A stretch of DNA of 64,000 nucleotides from Termitomyces sp. T153 (Eukaryota; Basidiomycota; Agaricomycetes; Agaricales; Lyophyllaceae). Positions 23,248-34,203 of the stretch are shown here, one piece after another. How positions within the stretch are numbered: the first letter of the stretch is position 1; every line of letters begins with the position of its first letter. The DNA lies in NCBI GenBank assembly GCA_018296165.2, contig JACKQL020000008.1:744001-808000 (forward strand). The letters are read 5' to 3'. A model generated the notes under the pieces. It was not told the origin of the DNA, made no database searches, and was given only the letters and a program-made list of their open reading frames with translations. The position numbers and the translations under genes are program-made.

Positions 23248-24220
23248 TGTCACGACCCGTTCCCCAAAACCCCGCACATCGTCCATCAAACCCCCGAACC
23301 CCCAAAAGGACCCCCAACGCTCCGCCGAACTTCCGCCCATGCCCACGCCTACTTCGGCTAACTCCGACACCTCCCCAGCTAACTCCGACGGCCCCCTGGC
23401 CAACTTCGGTGCCTGCCCCGCAGCCACTGACACTTACCCTGGGCTTCCCAAACCCCGAGAACCACCCCCGCTATTCCTGATCTTCGCCCACCCATCATTA
23501 ACTCAACACCCTGCTTCCTCCGACCTATTCCGGAATATCACGACAACCTCGGAACAACCCGCGATCCCATCAACGTATCAGCGCGGCACGATCTTCGATC
23601 ACAACCGACACCCGCCCACTCCGTCAAGCCCCGCCAAGCCCCGCCGCCACAGCCGATGTACCCCGAAGTCCTCCGGTAGTCAGTATATAAGTCATCGAGT
23701 AGCTCTTCGTACTCCAGTCTTGATATTGCTTAACGTTACCTATGGTCTGATTGTTTCCTCTTTGTGTTTCGTGTTCGTTTTCGTATCTCTTTCTCCTTAC
23801 TCTCAGTTTCCCGGTCTTATCTCAGTCTCCCGGTCTTATCTCAGTCTCCCGGTCTTATCTCAGTCTCCCGGTCTTGTCTCGTCCCCTTTTCGTTATCGCT
23901 CTCGTTATTGTTTCGTACCTCCACTCGAATCTACTCTTGTTCCATATTGTCTCGTCTGACGCCGTCTCGGTGACGTCGTCTGACCCTTGTGCCCAATTCC
24001 TCATCAACCCTAACGACCTCACGAATTCCGCGATTATAATTACGAACCCCGACACTCCTTACCAGGTCCGAACCTCACTCTTCGCTCGGTCCCGGACTCC
24101 ATCAACTCCAAATGATCTCCCATCAAACCCCGGCTCCGCCCCCATTGATCACACAGCCACCTACTCCCTTGCTTCCGCAAATCTCCCGTACGGCCTTCTG
24201 CCTGAACCCCGCCAAGACCG
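23248..24220 (+). repeat. 5' LTR of element C, 3' end deleted
   Basis: It matches the 3' LTR until ...CGCCAAGACCG at 24220. The last roughly 190 bp, the primer-binding site and the start of the interior are missing. It contains four copies of a roughly 20-bp TCTCAGTCTCCCGGTCTTAT unit (about 23800-23878), against three in the 3' LTR. Confidence 0.9.
23684..23727 (+). promoter_or_regulatory. TATA box and likely transcript start in element C LTR
   Basis: TATATAA at 23684-23690 is followed 32 nt later by AGTCTTGATATT (23716-23727), the same arrangement as in A, D and G. The matching primer-binding site was lost in the 5' LTR deletion. Confidence 0.55.
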
Positions 24221-25740
24221 AGCATAGGGGCCACCCCGAACCAACTATAGGAAAAAGGACCCTATACGAAGTAATTCCCCAAGTACTCTAAATTCGCTGA
24301 CATGTTCATATAAGGGAGGGAGAAGCCCCACCATCATCCAGAAAACAACGATCGGCCATTTAAGCGACCCGACAACCCCCAGGGGCACGCGCTCCCATAT
24401 CCTCAAAAGACCTCCCCCATATGGCTCGACGACCCAAAATGACCCCGCGCCAGCCTGAAACAGTCCCACCCAGACCCCTCCGAACCCATCAACCCGGCTC
24501 CGGACCCTGGCGACACGACTCCAGGGCCTCCGCTCCGACCCCGACATCTGACCAAGAAAACTCACAGCGCCGGCTCGACAACGATGCCCTGGTAGCCCCA
24601 ACTCCGCAACAGAAATCACCACCCACTCCGAACCCCGCCCCTACACCGGAATATGTCCGCCCGAACAGGGGCCACATCACCGGGGCCTCCAGACAAGCTG
24701 GCAGTGCCTCCCCCCACTATCACCCCTGCACTTGCACAATCTCCGAACCACTCCGGAACACGAACGAAGAGTAAATCCGACCCTGCCGCATCTCCCGGGG
24801 AGCCCCACTCCAGTGCCCCCCGCGGCCGACCTTCCCGCCGCCCCAACAACCAGGAACAACCAATAAACCCCCACCAAGTGACCCTTGAGTCGACTCCGGG
24901 ACCACCCACTTCTTCCCGATGAAGGAACCACCGACCCCCGAACCTCCGAACTCGAGGAAGTATCAGAAATACGTAAGACCCCCTTTGTCCGCCGCGGGCT
25001 TACCTTTGGTCAGGAGAGCAATATCACGTAGATGACCCGGAACCCCAAATTGGGCCCCGGACCCGAAGGAACTGGTTGGGACTGATCACCCCGCATCCTA
25101 CCCCCTCGGTCATCGACACTCCGGAGCACACCAAAGCGCCACCCGAAGCAGGCCCGCCCACAGACGCAGCACTCCAGAACACAACCCCGACCCGGACCAA
25201 CTATACTGCGAAGACGAACCCCGCCTCACCCAACCCCGCCAATAAAAAAGGGCCCGCCCGCCTTCACCACCAATACCGACGTAAGGGCTAGACCATGGGA
25301 AGACCCCCATTACCCCCCGCCCACCGCACCGCCAAGACAACCAAAGCCCCGAACCCGTTGGGCGCCGTACAAAATTCAAAGGCCACCCTCTACTACCAAA
25401 ACGGCGCACGTCCCCTACACCCCCAGTCGAAAATTTCCGAGAAACGAATTCAACGACACCGCCCGAAATGCCGGGGACCCCACCGGAGAACTCCCACCAA
25501 CCCCGACAGACCCCGGGAGCCCTCCTGCGATGCCCCGCCCCGTCCCGACCAACCCCGGGACTAGCCAGCGCAGACGGCACTAGCGGGCGTAACCCCCGCC
25601 TCTGGACTCACTAGGGATTCAACTCCCTCTCACACCCCTGCGTGTTTCGCTTACTTTGCCCTCCGACAAAACTAAAAATCTCACTTCACACGCCCAGGGA
25701 CCAAAAAATGACATGTTCGCGTACAAAAGATCATATATAC
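24221..25740 (+). pseudogene. Element C interior: pol-derived remnant without RT or integrase
   Basis: Near 24270-24330 the plus strand reads a decayed pre-RT linker (KFADMF, then GREKPHHHP), as in elements D and E. The next kilobase is Pro/Thr-rich in all plus frames and shows no polymerase, RNase H or integrase motif. The tail (25555-25640) encodes the block seen after the chromodomain of G (ALAGVTPASGLTRDSTP). Because this copy is CpG-rich and little mutated, the missing polymerase is unlikely to be explained by point decay alone. Confidence 0.55.
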
Positions 25741-25797
25741 ATTAGGCGGGGAAGGCAGCAAGTCTGAGAGCGACAAGAAACGAGGCCCACGCCCATC

Positions 25798-26928
25798 TCA
25801 CTCCCTCCCCGGACCTCCCGGAAGCCCAACCCCCAGGTCGACCTCCATCTGGGCCCGCACCACCGCTAGGATCTCCGCCAACCCCGGCAATGCCTCCCCC
25901 GCATCGGCCGCCACCTCCCACCACGACCCCGGGGCCACCGCATTGCGTCGCCGATGCCCCGCCAGCAACCTCTCCAACCGCGCCATTCCCTGCTGCAACT
26001 CCGGAGGCTGGACCGCGGACCCCTGCGTCAACCCGTCCTGAATCGACGCGAACGCCGCGGAGGCACCGTCCAAGAGGACCCGATGCTCCCGCACCCAGCC
26101 TAAACTCCGAAAATGAACCGTCAATAACGAACGGAGGAACGGGAGACAACTCACGAAGAATCCCCGCGCGACCCGAGGCGGCCTCGTTGGCCAACCAATC
26201 CTCCCTCCGCCTCGCCGCCTCCAGCTCCGCCCACAACGCATCCCCCTCCGGAACTCGTCCCCGCCCCTCCGATTCCCCCGCGGATTGCCCCTCCACCTGC
26301 GCCAGACGCTCCCGCAGACCCCGCACCTCTAGCGCCCGCTCCGTCGCCACGCGCACCGAAGTATTCCTCTCCCGCTCCATCGCTTCCTTCTCCGTCCGCG
26401 CCGCGTCACGATCCTCCCTCGCCCGGCGGAGCTCCCCCTCCCGTACTGCCAACGACGTCGTCAAGGCCTCCACCTGCTTGCGAAGGAAGACCTCCGTGAT
26501 TGAAGGAATCGGCGCGGAGGGACTCGACGACCGCTCCGAGGGAACGCCAGGGACAGGGGAAAAGAGGGAAGACTCGGGAGGCCCCGCCGACAACTCGCGC
26601 CCACGCGGCCTCTTGCTGGGTCCCGCCCCCGAGGGTGGGGAAGCTCGACGCTTTCCCCGAACCACCACCGAAGACGCCCCCTTCCCCTTTGGCACCGCGG
26701 GACGAAACTTGGTCCGCTTCGGAACCCCCGGAAAGTCCACCACTACTACTACGGACGACTCTACCGGAACCCCGTTAACCATCCCGAAAGAAAAATTCGA
26801 CAACACTTACGACTCCGGTCCCTAACGCTACCCCGGCGCCGACGCTCGAACTCCTCACCCCCACTGTCGTACACCACCACCTCGTCCAAATCGGCGGGAG
26901 GAACCACTGGAACGCTGGGGGAAGACAT
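25798..26928 (-). CDS. Antisense gene of element C (coiled-coil protein, spliced)
   Basis: A gene on the strand opposite the LTR element, between pol remnant and 3' LTR. Proposed start ATG at 26926-26928 (MSSPSVPVVPPADLDEVVVYD), an acidic N-terminus. A first intron or frame change lies around 26760-26830. The main frame follows, with a basic KRTKFRPAVPKGKG stretch, GPSKRPRG, and a long charged coiled coil (EVFLRKQVEALTTSLAVREG onward, about 26240-26500). An intron at 26100-26154 (GTGAGT...TTTAG, 55 bp) joins a C-terminal domain (WVREHRVLLDGASAAF, then LQQGMARLERLLAGH and PGSWWEVAADAGEALPGLAE), stopping at 25798. D and G have the same intron position and domain. Relative to them, C lacks the segment with the six cysteines. 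Function is unknown; a nuclear or DNA-binding role is only inferred. Confidence 0.7.
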
Positions 26929-27138
26929 GACGAAATTTGGGGAACCCCGGGGCACGCCCAAAGCTTTAAATTGAGTGAGGAGGACCCTGACGAAACGGCG
27001 GCCGCGCTTCGACTTCGCCTCCCACGCCGCTATCACTCGCTGCGGATTGATCAATATTGCTCGGCTTTGACTCCCACGCCCCGCCGATCCCCGTCCTGCC
27101 CCGCATCTCGAAGGGTCTCAACGCTGAAAGGGGGGTGA

Positions 27139-28283
27139 TGTCACGACCCGTTCCCCAAAACCCCGCACATCGTCCATCAAACCCCCGAACCCCCAAAAGG
27201 ACCCCAACGCTCCGCCGAACTTCCGCCCATGCCCACGCCTACTTTGGCTAACTCCAACACCTCCCCGGCTAACTCCGACGGCCCCCTGGCCAACTTCGGT
27301 GCCTGCCCCGCAGCCACTGACACTTACCCTGGGCTTCCCAAACCCTGAGAACCACCCCCGCTATTCCTGATCTTCGCCCACCCATCATTAACTCGACACC
27401 CTGCTTCCTCCGACCTATTCCGGAATATCACGACAACCTCGGAACAACCCGCGATCCCATCAACGTATCAGCGCGGCACAATCTTTGATCACAACCGACA
27501 CCCACCCACTCCGTCAAGCCCCGCCAAGCCCCGCCGCCACAGCCGACGTACCCCGAAGTCCTCCGGTAGTCAGTATATAAGTCATCGAGTAGCTCTTCGT
27601 ACTCCAGTCTTGATATTGCTTAACGTTACCTATGGTCTGATTGCTTCCTTTTTGTGTTTCGTGTTCGTTTTCGTATCTCTTTCTCCTTACTCTCAGTTTC
27701 CCGATCTTATCTCAGTCTCCCGGTCTTATCTCAGTCTCCCGGTCTTGTCTCGTCCCCCTTTCGTTATCATTCTCGTTATCGTTTCGTACCTCCACTCGAA
27801 TCTACTCTTGTTCCATAATGTCTCGTCCAACGCCGTCTCGGTGACGTCGTCTGACCCTTGTGCCCAATTCTTCATCAACCCTAACGACCTCCCGAACTCC
27901 GCGATTATAATTACGAACCCCGACACCCCTTACCAGGTCCGAACCTCACTCTTCGCTCGGTCCCGGACTCCATCAACTCCAAATGATCTCCCATCAAACC
28001 CCGGCTCCGCCCCCATTGATCACACAGCCACCTACTCCCTTGCTTCCGCAAATCTCCCGTACGGCCTTCTGCCTGAACCCCGCCAAGACCGTCTCATTTC
28101 CCCACAATCCGACTTCTCCGGACCTTCCCGGACCTGTCTGGATCACATCTCCCCAATTACCCATGCAAACCCCCAGGACCCAGAATGTCTTTGAGTGTCC
28201 GGTCACCAATGCAGGGGAATCACGCCCGCCTAGTAAGGACTCGCCCAGTGCAGCTGCGCCCCCGAGGTCAGCGGACCCTGACA
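27139..28283 (+). repeat. 3' LTR of element C
   Basis: A 1145-bp LTR, TGTCACGACCCGTTCC to CTGACA, preceded by the purine tract AAAGGGGGGTGA (27127-27138) and followed by the duplication GAGAT (28284-28288). Confidence 0.95.
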
Positions 28284-28611
28284 GAGATGACACTCAGTAG
28301 TAGAATAATACATGGCCAAGTAAGTGAAGCCTCTTCAGGAAAGTCTATCAAGCCAATCAAAGCCTTTTCTCACAGTATCAAAGCAGAGACAATGTTGGAA
28401 GCTTCAGTTTTTCGGGAAGAAAGAAAGAGAGATTTGGTGCGATGATCGATTGATCTTTCCAAGGAACTGGCCGAAAATTTGAAGCCAGCCAACTTACGTA
28501 ATTTTACATAAGCATTACATAAGGATTGATGGAACCCAGTTTCTTAAGATTCGTCGTCGCATATAATGAGCGCACAGCCACTTTCCCAGGAGTCGTCGCA
28601 TATACTATAGA

Positions 28612-28812
28612 TACTGTACAGTTGTTTTCCATGCTTCTGAAGCCTCTGAAGCATCACACCTGGCCTAGGGAATCCCCAGACTTGTTCTCTTTGAATTTCT
28701 CTTTGCTAGGTGAGTAGTTGTCTTAGTAGACACTGTACAGTACTGAATAGACCTTGGATTTCCCTTTGCCAGCTGTGTGATTGAGCCACAGCCTCCAGAG
28801 GTCACCCTTACA
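28612..28812 (+). repeat. 5' LTR of element B, second part
   Basis: It starts TACTGTACAG at the Helitron 1 boundary and ends CACCCTTACA. Together with 14732-14971 it makes 441 bp, against 442 bp for the 3' LTR. Confidence 0.95.
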
Positions 28813-28929
28813 GCAAAACAAGTCTCTATATTTGGTCTGGGAGCCCCCTTTTCAATTACTTGAGCTTCTACTTGGTGCCTCAAAAGGTCTCTCCTCCACC
28901 AGTGTCCTTAATGCTCCTGTGCCCTTTCT

Positions 28930-29697
28930 ATGACTCAGCCAACCCCTTCAGCACCTCCCCCTGATGCTTCAAGCCCCCAGGACAATGCCTAGAGTTGTTT
29001 GCTGTCCTTGGAGACACAGGTTCAACTTATCCAAGCCTCCCTTACTTCCCACATGGCTGAACTCACTAGACTCTGTCAAACTACTGAAGCAGTGTCCCTT
29101 TCTTTCCAAGCCCTTCTGGAATGTCTCCCCCTTACTCCTACCACACCTCCAATGCCTACAGCAGATGCAGAACAGTTTGTGTCTGTACCTAGCTCAGGCT
29201 TTCTGGCTCCAGCTGCTGCAGAATAGTTTATGTCTGCACACACAAGCACTGGCAGCTCATAGAACTGCAATGTGAGTTGTAGTGGACACAACCCTTGACC
29301 TTCTCTTTTTCTTGTGGAGGGTTCACCCCCCAAGCTCCTTCTTCTGCACCTGCATTAGCATCCCCACAACCAGGTGCAGCTCCTTTGTTCATGCCTCATG
29401 CTGCTCCCCTGCACTCCCTACCTCAAGAAGTCCCAATGGATGTTGATGCTTTCTGACAGCAGTCCTCTACTCATTTGCTGTGTTGATGCTGTGGGAAGGC
29501 AGGTCATTTTGCCCATTACTGTCCTCAAGAGCTAGAAGTCTGCTACTTGTTAGCATCAGAGCAAGAAGACCTGCTCATCCAACTCCTTGTAGCCTGGAAT
29601 GCCACAGGAACCCCTTCTCTGAATGCACCTATAGCTGTTCATTCTGAAGAAGTGGCCATTGTATTGGAGGAGGTTCTTACAGAGTCTGAGGATTTTT
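28930..29697 (+). pseudogene. Element B gag
   Basis: It starts MTQPTPSAPPPDASSP (28930). A predicted coiled-coil segment (ETQVQLIQASLTSHMAELTRL, 29015-29070) follows a TAG stop. The zinc knuckle lies at 29481-29525: CxCCGKAGHFAHYCP, spacing C-X2-C-X4-H-X4-C, with one TGA inside it. The gag ends near 29697 with an acidic tail. No typical large capsid core is visible between 29230 and 29460, so an internal deletion is likely. Confidence 0.7.
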
Positions 29698-29949
29698 AAA
29701 AGGGCAATGGATGACCAGTATGCCTCCATTGTCCAGTACTAATTGTCTCACCCCCCTGTTCATAGAATCAAATATATCTGTTGCTATTGTTGTTACTATG
29801 CCTGAAACAATAAGCCCTCCTCAGATGTACAAACTCCCTCTCCAGCTAAAGTCTCAGCTGGAAACACACCCCCTAGCCCATGCCTTCAGATTCCTGTATG
29901 GGAATGCTGCCTCCCCCATTATTATGTTGTTGCTTCCACTCCTTCTACC

Positions 29950-31985
29950 AACTCCCTGAAGCTACAGGTGAAAATTGAGATGATGGACACCCAGCAGATC
30001 CAAAGTGTGGTTGCCCTCCTTGACAGTGGCACAACAGGCCTCTTCCTTGACACTGAGTACATGCAATGACACTGCCTGACCACTCACTTCCTTTCCTGTT
30101 CTATCCCTGTATACAATGTTGATGGCATGCTCAATGAAGCTGGCTTTATTTGCTCCATAGTGGACCTGGTCCTCTACTACCAAGGCCACTCAGAGCAAGC
30201 CGCTTTTGCCATCACTAGTTTAGGAAAGCAAGACATGATCTTGGGGTTTACCTGGCTACATGAACACAACCCAGAGATTGGCTAGACTAAGGGTGAGGTG
30301 AAGATTAATCATTGCTCACATTACTGGATTACCTGTGCAGAAGAAGCCAGTAAGGAGCAGAGAGCCAAGGTTTGTGAGTGTGCTGCTATGCGTGCCTGTC
30401 ATGCTGGGTATCTCCCTTATGCTGATCTTGACCTCCTGAGTCCCCCCCCTTTGGCATTCCCTCATAGAGAGGCCCTCTACAAGGATGTCTGGGGTATTGA
30501 GTGTGAATCTCCAGAGGAAGAGGAAGGTGAAGGAGAATGGACCCGTACTTCAGATGCAGAGTCCCTAGATGAGACCATAGAGATGGGTGATTGGATCTAT
30601 GCTACAACCCTCTGCTCCCCTCCTACAGTGGCAGAGATTTGAGCCAGTCAGACTATCTCTCAGCATCTAGCTAAGGCATTTGCAGCAAACTCACAGCCTA
30701 AGCCTTTTCATAGCACTGTTCCCAATCACCTCCATGACTTTGAGGATGTATTCTCCAAGGCCTCCTTTGACTCATTTCTGGAGCACAAGGAGTGGGATCA
30801 TGCAATTGAGCTGATACCAGATGTGGAGCCCTCCAGCTGCAAGGTCTATCCACTTGCACCCTGTGAACAGAACAAGCTGGATGCTTTCCTGCAGGAGAAT
30901 CTTAGCTCAGGACAAATACAACCCTCCAAGTCTCCAATGGCCTCCCTAGTCTTCTTTTTTAAGAAGGATAGGTCTCTTTGTCTGGTTCAGGATTATCATG
31001 TCCTGAATGCAATGACACTGAAGAACTGCTATCCTTTGCCACTCATCTCAGAACTTGTCAACAACCTTTGAGGTGCATGCTACTTCACAAAGTTGGATGT
31101 CCACTGGGGCTACAACAATGTATGCATCAAAGAAGGGGATGAGTGGAAGGCAGCATTCCAAACTAATTGTGGACTCTTTGAACCTCTGGTAATGTTCTTT
31201 GGTCTCACCAATAGCCCAGCCACCTTCCAGACTATGATGAATGGCATTTTCCATAATCTGATTGTGGAAGGTCTTGTCTGTGTGTATCTTGACAATATCC
31301 TCATCTACACAAAAACTCTGGAGAAGCATTGCCAGGTCATGTGCATTGTCTTGGAATGCCTCTGCCAACACCAGCTCTATTGAAAGCCTGAGAAGTGCAA
31401 ATTTGAACAGACTAAAGTGGAGTACCTGGGTTTGATCATTTCACATGGAACAGCTAAGATGGACCCCATTAAAGTAGCAGGTGTAGCAGAGTGGCCTGAG
31501 CCAAGGAGCAAGAAGGAAGTTCAGGCTTTTCTTGGGTTTGTCAATTTCTATTGGAGGTTCATACAGGGTTTCTTCTACCATGCATGTCCCCTCTTTGACC
31601 TCACAGTTAAGGATACTGCATGGTGGTGGGAGCCCCCACAGCAAGCTGCCTTTGATGCCCTCAAGCAATCTGTGACCTTGAAGCCAGTCCTCCTGTTCCT
31701 TGATGATGACTCTCCATTCTGTGTGGAAGCAGATAGCTCAGACTTTGCTACAGGGGCAGTCCTCTCCCAGCAGTCAAAAGAGGATGGCAAATAGCATCCA
31801 GTAGCCTTCTACTCCAAAAGCCTTGATGTGGTGGAACAGAACTATAAGATCCATGATAAGGAGATGCTGGCAATTATTTGGTCCTTTGAAGAATGGTGGC
31901 ATTTCCTTGAGGGTGTATGGCATAAGTTTGAAGTCTGGACAGACCACAAGAAACTGGAGTACTTCTGTTTCTGCTAAGAAACTCA
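29950..31985 (+). pseudogene. Element B pol: protease, reverse transcriptase, RNase H
   Basis: Protease: VALLDSGTTGLFLDTEYM (about 30010-30070), with the active-site DSG kept, then DMILGFTWLHEHNPEI (30235-30285). An acidic linker follows, then reverse transcriptase from FEDVFSKASFDSFLEHKEWD (30740) through FTKLDVHWGYNNV (31085) to VYLDNIL (31291), where the second catalytic aspartate is Asn. RNase H: FCVEADSSDFATGAVLSQ (31718-31770), then HDKEMLAIIWSFEEW and VWTDHKKLEYF (31850-31965), followed by a frameshift. TGA stops lie at 30068 and 31071, and TAG stops at 30282 and 31792. It is clearly inactive. Confidence 0.9.
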
Positions 31986-32339
31986 ATCAACATCAAGCTT
32001 GGTGGTCTCTGTATCTGGCCAACTTTGACTTCTCATTGCACTACAAACCAGGATGGAGCATGGGCAAACCAAATGCACTGTCCAGACCATGGCACAGGAG
32101 CAGGAGATAACAACAACATTGTCCTCCTCAAGCCAGAGCTCTTTGCCATCCATGTGCTAGAAGGGATTGTGGCTCAAGGAGATGAGGAAACATCCTTAGG
32201 GACATCCAAAGAGGGAACTGGGAGGGTGCACAGGAGAATGCAGTTGCTCAGGCTGCACAGGCCCTACAAGCTCAATGGGCAAGTGGAGTCAAGTCAGTAC
32301 ATGCTGATGAGTGGGGTCTTCAGGATGAGCTGTTGACCT

Positions 32340-33690
32340 TCAGAGGATGCATTTATGTGCCTAACATTCCAGAACTTTACCAGTGCATTGTAGAACAACA
32401 TCATGACTCTCAGGTGGCTGGACATCCTAGAAGGTGGAAGATGCTGGAGCTGGTATCCCAGAACTATTGGTGGCCACAGATCTCCTGATATGTAGGCACC
32501 TACACTAGCACCTGCAACTTCTGTCTCCAGACCAAACCTCACTGGCAAGCACCCATGGGCCAGCTCCACCCACTCCCTATTCCAGCTGCTCACTGGAGTG
32601 TTGCATCAGTGGATTTCATTGTGGAACTCCCAGATGCTCATGAGTACCATGCTGTGATGGTAGTAGTGGACCTCTATGGCAAATAGGCTCACTTTGTACC
32701 TACTCACACTACATGCTCTGCCTTGGGAGTGGCCAGCCTGTACTGGAAGCATGTCTGAAAACTCCATGGTCTGTCAGATGGATATGTCTCAGACTGGGGC
32801 TTCCAGTTTGTGGCAGAATTCACTCGAGAACTGTATTGCCTGCTAGGCATGAAGCTCCATACCACCACAGCCTATCACCCTCAGTCAGACAGGCAGACAG
32901 AATGTGTTAACCAGGAACTGCAACAGTATCTCCACCTATTTTGTAATGAGAGGCAGGATGACTGGAATGAGCTGCTGCCAGATGCAGAATTCCAATACAA
33001 CAACCATGTTCACTCTTCCATACAGATGACTCTATTCTTCCTGGACACTGGCAGGCACCCTCACATGGGATTTGAACCTTGGGCATGCCCCTCAGAGAAT
33101 GACTCTGTCAACAAGTTTGTGGATCAGATGAAGAGGGCACAGGAGGAGGCAAAAGCTGCATTGGTGAAGGCCAAGGAAGACATGGCATGGTACTATGATT
33201 GCAGACAGACACCTGCCCCAGTTTACAAGCCCAGGAACTGTGTGTATGTGGATAGCTCAGACATTAAAACAACAAGGCCATCCCAGAAGCTGTCACATTG
33301 TCATCTTGGCCCTTTCACAGTGGAGAAGAAGGTAGAGCCTTTGGCATACCAACTTAAACTCCCAGCAGGCCTCTGCCAACTGCACCTAGTCTTCAATGTG
33401 GTCAAGTTATTTTCAGCTCCAGAGGATCTAATCCCAGGCTGTTGCCCTAAGCCACCCCCATCACCAGTCCTAGTGAATGATGAGAAGGAGCATGAGGTGG
33501 AGGAAATCTTGGACAGCAGGGTATTCTAAGGGAAGTTGCAGTTCAAGGTAAAATGGAAGGGATATAGCATCAAGGACATCTCTTGGGGACCACAGGCTAA
33601 TGTTCATGCATCAGGCTTGGTCTGGGACTTCTACCATAGGCATCCCAATGCCCCAAAAGCTATTTGAGGCATCTACCCTATTTCACCAGC
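32340..33690 (+). pseudogene. Element B integrase with C-terminal chromodomain
   Basis: The zinc-binding H/H...C/C region spans 32398-32530 (HHDSQVAGH to CNFCLQ). The core catalytic triad is readable: Asp in SVDFIVELPD (32607), Asp in SDWGFQF (32790), and Glu in the QSDRQTECVNQEL block (32883). Stops at 32487 (TGA), 32683 (TAG) and 32757 (TGA) break it. From 33478 a chromodomain reads HEVEEILDSRVF, one TAA, then KLQFKVKWKGY...ISWGPQANV. The chromodomain assigns element B to the chromoviruses, whose integrase tail targets heterochromatin marks. Confidence 0.9.
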
Positions 33691-33756
33691 TGACCAGGCA
33701 ACTCATGACTTCTTCTACCCAGTGCATTGAGGTGCTGCATTCTAGAGGGGGGTTGA

Positions 33757-34198
33757 TGTCAGGGGATGTCCCACTTGTTTCCCCTTCTCCTTCTCCAGTT
33801 CTTGTCAGATCTCCTCCACTATAGTTTTCCTTCATTCTCCTTCCTTTTCCCTCTCTATTGGTCCTAGTTGCAGCCCTCAGGCTGCACCGTCTCTCTGTCA
33901 ATAATTCAGACAAGTGTGGCCCCTTTGACACTGCCACCAGCTTATGTAACTGCTGACCAATTGCTGACACATTGCTTTTGTCTTTTTTTCTCTGTCATAC
34001 TGTACAGTTGTTTCCCATGCTTCTGAAGCCTCTGAAGTGTCACACCTGGTCTAGGGAATCCCCAGACTTGTTCTCTTTGGATTTCCCTTTGCCAGGTGAG
34101 TAGTTATCTCAGTAGACACTGTACAGTACTGAATAGACTTTGGATTTCCCTTTGCCAGCTGTGTGATTGAGCCACAGCCTCCAGAGGTGGCCCTTACA
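33757..34198 (+). repeat. 3' LTR of element B
   Basis: An intact 442-bp LTR (TGTCAGGGGATG to CCCTTACA), preceded by the purine tract AGAGGGGGGTTGA and followed by ATTAG. It is the reference for the split 5' LTR and for the solo LTR at 3653-4092. Confidence 0.95.
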
Positions 34199-34203
34199 AT
34201 TAG

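Larger units (their letters stand above)
23248..28283 (+). mobile_element. Element C: CpG-rich LTR retroelement lacking RT, inside Helitron 1
   Basis: A truncated 5' LTR (23248-24220) and a full 3' LTR (27139-28283) are flanked by GAGAT on both sides (23243-23247, 28284-28288). The empty site survives in Helitron 2. The LTRs differ at only a few percent of positions by eye and CpG is abundant, so the insertion is young. The interior has no reverse transcriptase or integrase motif. It keeps a pre-RT linker relic near 24270-24330 (KFADMF) and an antisense gene at 25798-26928. It is therefore a non-autonomous or deleted member of the same LTR superfamily as A, D and G. Confidence 0.9.
15988..28611 (-). 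mobile_element. Helitron 1: autonomous-type Helitron with Rep-helicase, minus strand
   Basis: On the minus strand it starts TCTATAGTATATGCGACG at 28611 and ends with a hairpin plus GTAGCTCG at 15988. That end abuts the 5' TC of Helitron 2 with no bases between. The pair sits between A and T of the element B LTR (reverse-strand ACAGTA|TGAYAGAG) without a duplication. It carries a three-exon Rep-helicase gene at 16838-22412 and a 59-bp repeat array next to its 3' end. LTR element C is inserted at 23248-28283. The net Helitron length without C is about 7.6 kb. Confidence 0.92.
14732..34198 (+). mobile_element. Element B: chromodomain Ty3/gypsy retrotransposon, split by nested Helitrons
   Basis: The 5' LTR starts at 14732 and the 3' LTR ends at 34198. 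Both outer flanks are ATTAG (14727-14731 and 34199-34203), proving that everything between is one insertion plus later nested events. The 5' LTR is cut after 14971 and resumes at 28612; joining the halves restores the continuous sequence seen in the intact 3' LTR. The internal region (28813-33756) encodes gag, protease, reverse transcriptase, RNase H, integrase and a C-terminal chromodomain, all on the plus strand and all interrupted. CpG is scarce and many stops are of the CGA-to-TGA, CAA-to-TAA or TGG-to-TAG type. Confidence 0.93.

Noticed and set aside
23240..23959. 239-codon plus-strand frame at the left of element C
   Set aside because: It starts outside and runs through the LTR including its promoter. 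Low-complexity Pro/Ser composition and a repeated 20-bp unit explain it.
25890..26825. Long plus-strand open frame (311 codons) in element C
   Set aside because: It is the Pro/Thr/Arg-rich complement of the antisense gene, kept open by high GC. The minus strand has the conserved protein, intron and coiled coil.
28813..28830. Self-priming site in element B (ACAAGTCT after the LTR against AGACTTGTT in the LTR)
   Set aside because: Only nine bases match, no TATA box lies 32 nt upstream and the site is set off from the LTR edge; too weak to claim.
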